In this document: one piece after another, positions 38,763-47,561 of the stretch
Numbering within the stretch: the first letter of the stretch is position 1
How the letters are laid out: each line of letters starts with the position of its first letter
Origin: Gammaproteobacteria bacterium
GTDB lineage: Bacteria; Pseudomonadota; Gammaproteobacteria; GCA-001735895
Assembly (NCBI GenBank): GCA_022340305.1
Contig: JAJDOF010000035.1
Location: forward strand, 18,096 to 82,095
DNA: 64,000 bases
Reading direction: 5' to 3'
Notes under the pieces: model-generated
Told to the model about the DNA's origin: nothing
The model's input: the letters and a program-made list of their open reading frames with translations, nothing else
The model's database searches: none
Position numbers and translations under genes: made by a program

Positions 38763-39506
38763 TTATTCACTCGCGTTGAAGGCCGCGTGCCTGAAAATCA
38801 GCCGTTTGGCCTTTTCATAAGACTCTTCGGCGACGATGTCCTCGTTCTTCAGGCGACGCAATTCTTTCAGCTCGGCGGCCAGCAACTGGCTCTGGTTCAT
38901 GCCCTTGGAAGCTTTGCTCTTGTTGATCTGCACCACAATCTGGTTGATGAACTTACGGAATTCATCCTTGTTCGGATCGTTGTTGGCTAATTCAAACAGC
39001 CGTATCTTGCCGAATTGACTGCGAAAATAGACCGTATCGTGCGACAGGTAAAAAAAACTCAGCAAGGTCAGCAGCGCGCCGACAATCACGCCGGTGAATA
39101 TCCCGAGAGACATGACCGAAGAGGGGTCGAACCAGCCACCAATCACCATTGCCGCTGCACTACACCAAAGCGCCAGGCTGAGGCACAGCCATTTCCAGGC
39201 GATGTTACGCAAGCGGAACGGACGCGGGTCAAGAAACGCGAGATTGAGACGAAACTTATACTTGCGGCGGTGCTTGTTCTTGATCGACTGGTAACAATGC
39301 TCGTCGTTAAAAACAGTCAGTTTCCGATACATGCCGCGTAGCTTGTCGGATTGTTCGAATTCGAAATTAACGCGCTCGACGGGAATTTTTTCGTCGTCGG
39401 AGAAACGAGTCGTCTCATCCGCAAGCGGTTGCAGATCGATTTCATCTGATTCGATCGGTTTCAGGTCGATTTCTTCAGGCTCGATTTTAAATTGGGGCAT
39501 GGACAT
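38763..39506 (-). CDS. Membrane protein with acidic N-terminal repeat and SHOCT-like tail
   Basis: A 247-residue protein of unrecognised family. Residues 10-30 contain a tandem nine-residue motif (EIDLKPIES / EIDLQPLAD). Two TM helices lie near 107-125 and 132-152. The C-terminus LKELRRLKNEDIVAEESYEKAKRLI resembles the SHOCT domain, a short helical hairpin found at the ends of many bacterial proteins. Both ends are predicted cytoplasmic. It stands alone between purB and tauD-like genes. Confidence 0.7.
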   Translation of the reverse strand: MSMPQFKIEPEEIDLKPIESDEIDLQPLADETTRFSDDEKIPVERVNFEFEQSDKLRGMYRKLTVFNDEHCYQSIKNKHRRKYKFRLNLAFLDPRPFRLRNIAWKWLCLSLALWCSAAAMVIGGWFDPSSVMSLGIFTGVIVGALLTLLSFFYLSHDTVYFRSQFGKIRLFELANNDPNKDEFRKFINQIVVQINKSKASKGMNQSQLLAAELKELRRLKNEDIVAEESYEKAKRLIFRHAAFNASE

Positions 39507-39616
39507 GTCTTTCCTTGCATTGGTTGGTCACAAAACATTAGGGATTATAGATTAAAACTCGGCCCTTATATGTGAAATCGGGCAATCGAAGTGAAGTGAT
39601 ACGGATTCCTCGCAAG

Positions 39617-40465
39617 TCAGGCTGGCCGTGGCGCCGCACCGGCAATGGTAGTGCGATAAAGGCAACGTCGCTTGCCATCGTAGTCGTTGACTGCATAGTG
39701 CAAGGTCGAACGGTTATCCCAAACTGCAACGCTGCCCGGGGTCCACTTGAAGCGGCAGCTAAACTCGGGTCGGGTGCAATGCTGGTAGAGGCTCGCCAGC
39801 AATGTATCGCTATGCGCGGGGGCCAGGCCATCGATGCGGATGGTGTAAGTGGGATTGACAAACAGCAACAGTTCACCGCTGTCAGGGTGCCTGCAGATCG
39901 CCGGATGACGGGTTTCCCGATCAGCCTGGGGATTATTGCGCTCGATCTGAATGGACCCCTTGAACCGGGAGCTGTCCTCAGGGGCATGCGTCACCCCATA
40001 GGGCGCTCCGCTGTGAATCGCGGTTTTACCCTGTAGCAATGTCTGCTGTTCGCGCGGTAATGCCCGGTAGGCCTGCGCCATATCGATCCACAGCGTATCT
40101 CCACCAACGGCTGGTACCTGTTCGGCATAGAGTATCGAAGCTCGAGGCGGTGCTTCGAGGAAGCTGAAGTCCGAATGCCAGTCGCCGCCGAAGACACCCA
40201 TGTTGACTTCATGTGCCTCTTTGAGGACGCGGATAATGTTGGGATAGCCCTCGAGTGGCTTGATATAGGGTAATTGCGTCAACTCGCCGAAATGGCGACT
40301 GAATTGTTGCAGTTCATCGAGATTGATATCCTGTTCGCGCAGGAAGATGACCTTGTAATCCAGCAAGCTGCGGTGCAGCGTGTTGATTGCCGTAGCATCC
40401 AGGCGTCGGATATCGACACCATTGATTTCAGCTCCGAGCCCTGGCGTGAGTGGTGAAATTTGCAT
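39617..40465 (-). CDS. TauD/TfdA-family 2-oxoglutarate dioxygenase
   Basis: Non-heme Fe(II)/2-oxoglutarate oxygenase, a family that hydroxylates taurine, phenoxyacetates, butyrobetaine and others. Start taken at ATG 40465 (MQISPLTPGLGAEI), giving 282 residues; the track ORF runs back into the neighbour. The iron ligands are H97 and D99 in DWHSDFS and the distal histidine in NRSTLHYA near 258. The 2-oxoglutarate arginine lies in RRCLYRT, a few residues later. It follows the DUF3604 gene by 22 bases, so the two form a unit. Substrate unknown; taurine is not implied. Confidence 0.88.
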   Translation of the reverse strand: MQISPLTPGLGAEINGVDIRRLDATAINTLHRSLLDYKVIFLREQDINLDELQQFSRHFGELTQLPYIKPLEGYPNIIRVLKEAHEVNMGVFGGDWHSDFSFLEAPPRASILYAEQVPAVGGDTLWIDMAQAYRALPREQQTLLQGKTAIHSGAPYGVTHAPEDSSRFKGSIQIERNNPQADRETRHPAICRHPDSGELLLFVNPTYTIRIDGLAPAHSDTLLASLYQHCTRPEFSCRFKWTPGSVAVWDNRSTLHYAVNDYDGKRRCLYRTTIAGAAPRPA

Positions 40466-40487
40466 CGGGTTTTGTTGTGAACGAGAC

Positions 40488-42776
40488 CTAGCGGAACAGG
40501 TATATCGGGCTGGACCAGGCATAGTGGCCATCTTCGAAGGTCACGCGTACGTACAACGCGTTGTCACGATCGTCGGCCAGGGAAATCTCTCGCTCGATGT
40601 GGATCGCTGCGTGTGGATTGTCATCGGGCAGGCGAAACACCCGGATGCGGCGCTCGATGCCACCGTTTTCGTATATGAGTTCATCGCGCCCGATCGAATC
40701 GATTTCGATGCTCTGCTGTATCAGAGCGGTGTCGATCTCGAGTGTTCCCGAGTACGGCTCCTGCAATAACGTTTCAAAGCCACCGAATCCACCGGTCGTC
40801 AATGCGCTCCATTCGACCTGTCCAGCCGCAGTCTGCTCAAAGCGCCTGTCAATATTAAATCGGTTGATCGGAGTGAGCGACTGGAAACTATTTTCAGTTA
40901 CCCTGGCTTGGCCGTCCCAGATGGTTTCCCGCCCACGACCACGATACTCGGAACCTTCCCAGATGACGCGAATACGCCGCCCAAGGTCAGCTTCGCTGTA
41001 AGGCCGATAGACCTCCAGCGTTTCGAGGCCGTTGCGGATATCGATGCGTTCTATGGGCGCAGTTCCGTGGACATCGATGCTGAAGCTGACCGTTTCGTCT
41101 GCGCAGCGCAGGATATCGCCCATCATCGCACTGCGTACCGGTTGCGAACCGACATCACCGAGACGCGGATCGTCGCTGAACAGTTCGGCGTCTGCCGTGA
41201 ATTTGACACGGGTATCGAGAATGACACGATTGCCGGTAGTGCCGTAGTGGTGTCGCTGGCGCAGGCCCTGCATGATACCGGCGCGGGTGAAGGCGGGCGC
41301 CAGTACACTGGTCAATCCGCCGTAAGCTCCAAACTTGGTCGAACCCGGATGCGAGGCGCCCGGGCGTCCCTTGTGGCCGTCAGAATTTGACACGATACCG
41401 ACACGGTAGCCCTGTTCGAACGCATCGTGGATCAGCCATTCGAAAGTGCCCCAGGCTGAATGTACTTCGACCGCTTTTTCGAGACGTTGATCGTGCGCCA
41501 CCCGGATGTCGGCGTAACGTCCGCCGATGTGCGCAAACACCGTACAGTCCTCGTCCTTGAGAGCTTCGAACAGGTCCGCAGCCGAGGTCGCATCGCTGTC
41601 GATATCCGATAAATCATCCACCAGCGCATGCGACGAACGATGTATTGTACGGCCCTCGTGCATGTGTAAAACGTTGCGATCACCGCCAAGCCCGGTGTTT
41701 CCGGACCATTCCCATCCGGGGAATACGATGAAGCGATCGTCCTCGGTAAACTCTGCCGAAAGTTCGTTCAACCAGTTCCAGAACTCGGTAGTGATCTGGA
41801 AGTCGTTACCCTGGTGTACACAGATGTCGAGAAATGCCTTGTCACGTGCAAAGTCATAAAAGTCACGCGCCGAGTTGGTGCCGATAGTTTCCTCGGATTG
41901 TCCGTGCAAATCGCCCCAGTAGGGCAGTAACTCGGCGTTCTCAACGATTCGGCAGGGATTCGATTGCGCCACCAGGCCACCATCCTCGCCAACCAGCTCG
42001 ACGAGCAGATCACCACTTTGCGTGACTTTCAGGCCCTCGAGGATTTGCGCAAACTGACCGCTCTCAAAACAAATCGAGTCAGGCAGGGCGTCTACCGGCA
42101 GGTTGGCGCGCAGGCCCAGTTTGCGGTCGCAAAGGTTGGAAGGGTTACCCCAGCGATCTTCACCCTTGATGCACAGGCGGAATGCCTCTCCATGGCGACG
42201 GAGCGTGGGCAGAATTGCCTTGTACAGCACGGGCGGGCCGGGGACGATCGAGATTTCGGGTTGCTCCGGCAGTTCGACATAGTTATAGGTGGCGATCGCG
42301 TCGACCAGCACCTTGAACTCGAAAGTCGCCTCGCAAAAGGTCTGGATGCGCATGCCGGGTGAACCCTCGCGCCGATCACCGAAGCGCACGACAATCTGGT
42401 CGCCCTCGCGCAGAAAGCCGCGCACCACCTTGATGTAAAGTGTCTTGTCCCACGGTCGAATATTGCGTTTCATGTCGTACTCTACGTGCAATACGGCACC
42501 GTTACTGGCTTCCACGGTGACGTAGTTGGCTGCGCTCGGGTTATCGAACTGCGGGCGTCCCATATCCGAGGCGAAGCGGTGTACGATTTTAAGCGAACCG
42601 GTATCGTCGATGCCGAAATAGCCCGCGGTATAGGTGAGCGTGAACTCCTGGTAAGAGCCCGCTTCGAAACTGCCGCCTGGTTCGACTATGGCCGAACCCA
42701 TTTTGTGTGGGAGATAAGTGGAGTGGGGCACTGGTGTATCAACCTTGCACTGGCTATGCGCAATCCGGGAAAGCAC
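40488..42776 (-). CDS. DUF3604 family protein (PHP-like metallohydrolase)
   Basis: A 762-residue soluble protein. After a beta-rich N-terminal half (TLTYTAGYFGIDDTGSLKI) it carries PHP/metal-dependent phosphoesterase-like motifs: PYWGDLHGQSEETIG, CVHQGNDFQ, VFPGWEWSG, FAHIGGRYAD, VEVHSAWGTFEW and IVSNSDGHKGRPG. These histidine/aspartate motifs suggest a multi-metal hydrolase; no reaction is established for the family. The start is uncertain: GTG 42776 is the longest, ATG 42701 (MGSAIVEPGG) is a reasonable alternative. Probably co-transcribed with the dioxygenase downstream. Confidence 0.82.
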   Translation of the reverse strand: MLSRIAHSQCKVDTPVPHSTYLPHKMGSAIVEPGGSFEAGSYQEFTLTYTAGYFGIDDTGSLKIVHRFASDMGRPQFDNPSAANYVTVEASNGAVLHVEYDMKRNIRPWDKTLYIKVVRGFLREGDQIVVRFGDRREGSPGMRIQTFCEATFEFKVLVDAIATYNYVELPEQPEISIVPGPPVLYKAILPTLRRHGEAFRLCIKGEDRWGNPSNLCDRKLGLRANLPVDALPDSICFESGQFAQILEGLKVTQSGDLLVELVGEDGGLVAQSNPCRIVENAELLPYWGDLHGQSEETIGTNSARDFYDFARDKAFLDICVHQGNDFQITTEFWNWLNELSAEFTEDDRFIVFPGWEWSGNTGLGGDRNVLHMHEGRTIHRSSHALVDDLSDIDSDATSAADLFEALKDEDCTVFAHIGGRYADIRVAHDQRLEKAVEVHSAWGTFEWLIHDAFEQGYRVGIVSNSDGHKGRPGASHPGSTKFGAYGGLTSVLAPAFTRAGIMQGLRQRHHYGTTGNRVILDTRVKFTADAELFSDDPRLGDVGSQPVRSAMMGDILRCADETVSFSIDVHGTAPIERIDIRNGLETLEVYRPYSEADLGRRIRVIWEGSEYRGRGRETIWDGQARVTENSFQSLTPINRFNIDRRFEQTAAGQVEWSALTTGGFGGFETLLQEPYSGTLEIDTALIQQSIEIDSIGRDELIYENGGIERRIRVFRLPDDNPHAAIHIEREISLADDRDNALYVRVTFEDGHYAWSSPIYLFR

Positions 42777-42923
42777 TAGTTTAACTGCAAATACCCGGGT
42801 TGAATCAAGTCCTGCGGTTATATATCGGCAAAACAGCGGGCAATCGCCAGCGATAGCTATGCAACCGCGCAGCGAGCGTTTCCGTGCTGGCGTTTGCCGT
42901 CCGGGCGCGTTATTTTAGCGCGC

Positions 42924-43748
42924 ATGAGACGGTCCCACGAGCGTTACGCCACCCTGGGCATGTATGCCTTTACCGAGGCGCAGCAATTTGCCTGGCAGCA
43001 GCTGTTTGATCATTTTTGCGAATTTACCGGCGTGGACTCCACACAGATCGCGCTGCGCTTCGAACACGATCCGGCATTGCTGCTCGAGCCCGGATTGTGG
43101 TTCGGTCACACCTGTGGTTATCCGTTGATGATGCGTCTGCGACAACATGTCAGCCCCTTCTGTGTGCCCCTGTTCGACGTGCCGGGCACGGACGGCAGGT
43201 ATTACTCGAGCCGTATCATCGTTGCCGCCGGGTCAGGGATCGAATCCATCGCCGATAGTCGCGGTCGTGTCGCGGCTATGAATAACCCGGATTCCAATAG
43301 TGGGATGAATGTCTTGCGCCACGCCGTGGCCACCGTGCACGATGCTGACCGGTTTGGCGACCGTTTCTTTGCCCGTGTCGTGAACACGGGCGGGCATCTG
43401 TACAGCTTGCAGGCGGTTACCAACGGTGCTGCCGATATCGCCGCCATCGATTGCGTCAGCTACCAGTTGATCGAGGACTGGCAGCCCGAGTTGTGCACGA
43501 GCCTGCGTATTATCGGCGATAGCGTGATGACCTGCGGGCTGCCGCTGGTGATGTCAAATGCGGCCCTCGCCGTTACCGATATTCCTGTGTTGATCGAATG
43601 CCTCAACCGGGCACTGGCTACCTGTTGTGACGAAGTACGCGACATCTTGCACCTGACCAGCTTTGCCCCTGTGCAGATGGCTGATTACCAGAGCATTGTT
43701 GAGATTGAGGAATATGCCGTTGCGCGCGGTTACCCGGAACTCAATTAG
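42924..43748 (+). CDS. PhnD/SsuA-like binding-fold protein without signal peptide
   Basis: A 274-residue protein with the type 2 periplasmic-binding fold seen in phosphonate (PhnD) receptors: LLLEPGLWFGHTCGYPLMM, RGRVAAMNNPDSNSGMNVLR and GAADIAAIDCVSYQLIE. The ATG at 42924 gives an N-terminus (MRRSHERYATLGMYAF) with no signal peptide, and no ABC transporter genes are nearby. It may be a cytosolic binding or regulatory protein, or an enzyme using this fold. It is divergent from DUF3604 and precedes the methyltransferase operon. Confidence 0.78.
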   Translation: MRRSHERYATLGMYAFTEAQQFAWQQLFDHFCEFTGVDSTQIALRFEHDPALLLEPGLWFGHTCGYPLMMRLRQHVSPFCVPLFDVPGTDGRYYSSRIIVAAGSGIESIADSRGRVAAMNNPDSNSGMNVLRHAVATVHDADRFGDRFFARVVNTGGHLYSLQAVTNGAADIAAIDCVSYQLIEDWQPELCTSLRIIGDSVMTCGLPLVMSNAALAVTDIPVLIECLNRALATCCDEVRDILHLTSFAPVQMADYQSIVEIEEYAVARGYPELN

Positions 43749-43868
43749 GTTGGTGATTTAAGTCAACACAAGTGTTCATAAATAACCTCTGTGACACTTA
43801 TAGACCGCCGTTCTTTTCTCACCTATTATCGGCGGCTCTATCAGGGAACCCGTCATGAGCTATCGAAC

Positions 43869-45389
43869 ATGAGCCGAAGAAGAGTTCGCAGCCGCAATGC
43901 CACATCCGCGCAACTGGTCAAGCCGCAAGCCGGACAGTTGTTCAATCCTTATGAACCAGTGGAGGCGCTCGGTGATGAGGCGCTCGACCTGATTCACGAT
44001 GGCTCGATGCGCATACTCGAAGAGATCGGTCTGGAGGTACTCAACGAAACCGCGCTCGGACTCTATGAGCAGGATGGTGCGCGCGTCGACTGGGATTTGC
44101 AGCGAGTCTTCATCGATCGCGAAAAACTGATGCCACGCCTGGCCACGGTACCACCGCACTTCACCATGCATTCGCGTAATTCTGAACGCAATCGCCTGGT
44201 GGGTAAAAACGCGATCAATTTCACCACGGTCGCGAGTGCGCCTAACAGTTCGGATCTGGAAGGCGGGCGGCGTACCGGCAATTTTTCGGACTATTGTAAT
44301 TTCCTGCGCCTGGCGCAGAGCTTCGACATCATCGATTTTCTGAGTGGCTACCCGGTCGAGCCTGTCGATATTCATCCGGAAACACGGCATCTCGACGCCA
44401 CCCTGGCTGCATTGACGTTGACCGATCGGGCATTTTCGCTCTATTGCCTGGGTGGTGGACGCGTCAATGATGGTATCGAGATGACCGCGATCGCGCGTGG
44501 CGTCGACCGTGAGACGCTTAAGTCCGAGCCCAGTATCATTACCGTGGTGAACACCAACTCACCGCTGCGGGTTGACGGCCCCATGCTCGATGGCTTGATC
44601 GAAATGGCCGAAAACGGACAACCTACCATCGTTACCCCGTTCACCCTGGCGGGCGCCATGTGCCCGATCACCATCGCTGGTGCGCTGGCACAGCAAAACG
44701 CCGAGGCGCTGGGTGTGATTGCGTTATCGCAGATTGTAAATCCGGGAGCACCCATGGTTTACGGTGGCTTTACTTCCAACGCCGATATGCGCAGTGGTGC
44801 CCCGGCCTTCGGCACCCCCGAATACACCCGCGCTGCCTGGGCGACCGGGCAGCTCACGCGACGCTATAACCTGCCGTTTCGTTCGTCCAATACCAATGCG
44901 TCGAACTGTGTCGACGCACAGGCGGCCTGGGAGTCGCAAATGTCGCTGTGGGGCGCGGTGATGGGGCATGCGCACATCGTCAAACACGCCGCCGGCTGGC
45001 TGGAAGGAGGCCTGTGCGCCTCGTTTGAGAAATTTATTATCGATGTCGACATGCTGCAGATGATGGCAGAGACGCTGAAACCGCTGCGGGTCGATGAATC
45101 GACGCTGGCGCTGGATGCGATTGTCGAGGCCGGCCATGGTGGCCATTTCTTTGGCACCGCGCATACGCTGGCCAATTACAGCACCGCGTTTTACGAGCCG
45201 CTGGTTGCAGACTGGAGCAATTTCGAAACCTGGCAGGAAAACGGTGAACAAACCGCCTACCAGCGCGCCAACCGGGTTTACCGGAAAACCCTGAAGGACT
45301 TTGAAGAACCCGAGATTGAACCCTCCATACGCCAGTCCCTGGAACAGTATGCGCGCGAACGCAGTCGCGAAGTGGAACTTGCCCGATGA
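43869..45389 (+). CDS. Non-pyrrolysine MttB-family methyltransferase
   Basis: A homologue of trimethylamine:corrinoid methyltransferase. ATG 43869 (MSRRRVRSRN) gives 506 residues; the track start GTG 43791 adds an unlikely extension. Visible are LFNPYEPVEALGDEALDLIHDGSMRIL near the start, VVNTNSPLRVDGPML, MVYGGFTSNADMRSGAPAFGTPEY, and SHAGWLEGGL-like residues near the end. There is no in-frame TAG, so it belongs with the pyrrolysine-free group (which includes glycine betaine and carnitine demethylases). No corrinoid protein gene is near. Its stop overlaps the next ATG. Confidence 0.88.
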   Translation: MSRRRVRSRNATSAQLVKPQAGQLFNPYEPVEALGDEALDLIHDGSMRILEEIGLEVLNETALGLYEQDGARVDWDLQRVFIDREKLMPRLATVPPHFTMHSRNSERNRLVGKNAINFTTVASAPNSSDLEGGRRTGNFSDYCNFLRLAQSFDIIDFLSGYPVEPVDIHPETRHLDATLAALTLTDRAFSLYCLGGGRVNDGIEMTAIARGVDRETLKSEPSIITVVNTNSPLRVDGPMLDGLIEMAENGQPTIVTPFTLAGAMCPITIAGALAQQNAEALGVIALSQIVNPGAPMVYGGFTSNADMRSGAPAFGTPEYTRAAWATGQLTRRYNLPFRSSNTNASNCVDAQAAWESQMSLWGAVMGHAHIVKHAAGWLEGGLCASFEKFIIDVDMLQMMAETLKPLRVDESTLALDAIVEAGHGGHFFGTAHTLANYSTAFYEPLVADWSNFETWQENGEQTAYQRANRVYRKTLKDFEEPEIEPSIRQSLEQYARERSREVELAR

Positions 45390-46231
45390 GACTGCAGGAA
45401 CGAGTTACATTGTTCCAGGAACGATTGCAGCGCGTTATCCTGCGCAGTGGTTTGAACCGGTCGTCATTTGCGACTTCAATCCGGGTTGATCGCTCGACGC
45501 TGTCGCAGCTACTGTCGACGGAGAATGTACGCCTGCCGCGCGCGGATACAGTGTTGTCCATCGCCGAAGTCTACCAGGTCAGTGTTGACTGGTTGCTCGG
45601 GATTACCCAGGAAGGTGACATGGGCGCCAACATAGTGCACGAAGCGCTCGAAGTGGATGATTCCGGTACCAGTATTTTCGAGAAAAATCTCGAATGGCAT
45701 CGCGAGGCGCGAGGTTACAAGATTCGCTACGTACCGACCACGCTGCCGGACCTGCTCAAGACCGAAGCGGTCGCGGAGTACGAGTTCAATCGCTATGGTT
45801 CAGGCAAGATCGACCAGTCGGTGCGCGATAACCAGTTATTACTGCTGCAGCAACGCCATCCGGGTAGTGAGCTGGAAACCTGTATGCCACTGCATCATCT
45901 CGAGAGTTTCGCCCTCGGTGAGGGTATCTGGCGTGACCTGCCACTCGCTGGCCGGCGCCAGCAATTGCAGCGCATGATTGAACTGAACGAGGAACTCTAC
46001 CCGGGCTTCCGCTGGTTTCTTTACGATGGCAAACAAACCTATTCGATATCGATGACCATCTTTGGACCGATGCGCGTCTCCCTGTTCCTCGGCAAGTTGT
46101 ATATCATCGTCAACAACATCGACCACATTCGCAAAATCACTGACCGCTTCGACGATCTGATTCGCATGGCGGTAGTCCACCCACACGAAATCGGCGACTT
46201 TCTGCAACGCTTATTGCAGAGGTGTAAATAA
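45386..46231 (+). CDS. XRE-family transcriptional regulator of the methylamine cluster
   Basis: A 281-residue protein. Residues 12-75 form a lambda-repressor-like HTH (LRSGLNRSSFATSIRVDRSTLSQLL then ADTVLSIAEVYQVSVDWLLG). The remaining 200 residues form a sensor-like domain I do not recognise (LDEFxWF-like segments, YIIVNNIDHIRKITDRFDDLI). Its ATG overlaps the methyltransferase stop (ATGA). Being inside the operon, it probably senses the substrate and controls the cluster. Confidence 0.82.
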   Translation: MRLQERVTLFQERLQRVILRSGLNRSSFATSIRVDRSTLSQLLSTENVRLPRADTVLSIAEVYQVSVDWLLGITQEGDMGANIVHEALEVDDSGTSIFEKNLEWHREARGYKIRYVPTTLPDLLKTEAVAEYEFNRYGSGKIDQSVRDNQLLLLQQRHPGSELETCMPLHHLESFALGEGIWRDLPLAGRRQQLQRMIELNEELYPGFRWFLYDGKQTYSISMTIFGPMRVSLFLGKLYIIVNNIDHIRKITDRFDDLIRMAVVHPHEIGDFLQRLLQRCK

Positions 46232-46248
46232 CCCACGGGGACCACGCT

Positions 46249-47556
46249 ATGGCAAAATCTTACGACGCAATCATCATCGGGGCCGGCATCATCGGCTGCG
46301 CCACCTCGCTCGCGCTCGGCCGCAAAAGCTGGAAAGTGCTTAACCTGGACCGCCTGCCGACGGCGGGCTATGGCTCAACCTCGGGTTCCTGTGCGATTAT
46401 CCGCCCTTACTACTCGACGCTGGACGGCTCGGCGATGGCCTATGAATCGCATTACTACTGGAAAAACTGGGCCGATTACCTGGGCGCGGCTGATATCGAC
46501 GAGCGCGGATTGATCGAATACCACAATGTCGGCGCGATGGTCATGAAAACCGAGCTCAACGACTATCTGCGTCCGACCATGGCGCTCATGGACGAGCTCG
46601 ATTCTCCCTACAGCGAGTTTACACCACAAGAATTGCGGCAAAAGCTGCCGGTGTGGAACACCGAATCCTTTTACCCGGTCAAGTTGCCCGATGATCCGCA
46701 GTTCGGTATCGCCAATGACGAGCCCTTGCCGGGCGCGGTGCTGTTTCACGCCGCCGGCTACGTTTCCGACCCACAACTGGCGACGCACAATATCATGCGC
46801 GCCGCGGAGAGGGCGGGTGGCCAGTTCAAGTACAATGCCGAAGTGGTTGAGATCCGTCGCGCGGACGGCTGCGTGGCGGGAATTACCCTGGCAGATGGAG
46901 AGCGTATCGACGCCCCGGTAGTGCTGAACGCGGCCGGACCGCATTCGTCGAAGATCAACCGCATGGCCGATGTCGAAAAATACATGAAAGTGAAAACGCG
47001 CGCGCTGCGCCAGGAAGTCGCGCACGTGCCGCTGCCCGATGGCTATGTGCGCGAGACCGGCTGTGTCACCTCGGATAGCGACATCGGCGTCTATACGCGT
47101 CCAGAGCAGGGCGACAGCCTGCTGATCGGTAGCGAGGATCCACCGGTGGATAAGCACGAATGGGTGGATCCGGATGACTACAACCGAAATTTCACCGAGC
47201 AGTGGCGTACCCAGGTGTTGCGCGTGTGCCAGCGCGTTCCAAATCTCGGTGTGCCCAGCAAAATGAGTGGCGTGGTTGATCTTTACGATGTCACCGATGA
47301 CTGGATTCCCATCTATGACCATTCCGATCTGAATGGCTTCTATCTCGCCATCGGCACCAGCGGCAACCAGTTCAAGAATGCGCCGATCGCCGGTGAAATG
47401 ATGGCTGACATCATCGAGGCCACGCAAAATGGCAACGATCAGGATGCCACGCCGATCGATTTTCATTTAAAGCACATCGATCGCAAGGTCAGCAGTGGGT
47501 TTTACTCGCGTTTGCGTGAGATCAATCAAAACAGCAGTTTTTCAGTATTGGGGTAA
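46249..47556 (+). CDS. FAD-dependent oxidoreductase (DAO / sarcosine oxidase beta-like)
   Basis: A 435-residue amine oxidoreductase: FAD motif AIIIGAGIIGCATSLALGRK, then GSTSGSCAIIRPYYS, LNAAGPHSSKINRMA and the C-terminal FYLAIGTSGNQFKNAPIAGEMMA. This is the D-amino-acid oxidase/sarcosine oxidase beta fold, which removes N-methyl or amino groups. It follows the regulator by 17 bases and precedes a second flavoprotein. Its exact substrate is unknown; an N-methyl amino acid is the likeliest class. Confidence 0.86.
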   Translation: MAKSYDAIIIGAGIIGCATSLALGRKSWKVLNLDRLPTAGYGSTSGSCAIIRPYYSTLDGSAMAYESHYYWKNWADYLGAADIDERGLIEYHNVGAMVMKTELNDYLRPTMALMDELDSPYSEFTPQELRQKLPVWNTESFYPVKLPDDPQFGIANDEPLPGAVLFHAAGYVSDPQLATHNIMRAAERAGGQFKYNAEVVEIRRADGCVAGITLADGERIDAPVVLNAAGPHSSKINRMADVEKYMKVKTRALRQEVAHVPLPDGYVRETGCVTSDSDIGVYTRPEQGDSLLIGSEDPPVDKHEWVDPDDYNRNFTEQWRTQVLRVCQRVPNLGVPSKMSGVVDLYDVTDDWIPIYDHSDLNGFYLAIGTSGNQFKNAPIAGEMMADIIEATQNGNDQDATPIDFHLKHIDRKVSSGFYSRLREINQNSSFSVLG

Positions 47557-47561
47557 TCGCC

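Noticed and set aside
46375-47466. 363-codon ORF on the minus strand
   Set aside because: Antisense shadow of the FAD oxidoreductase.
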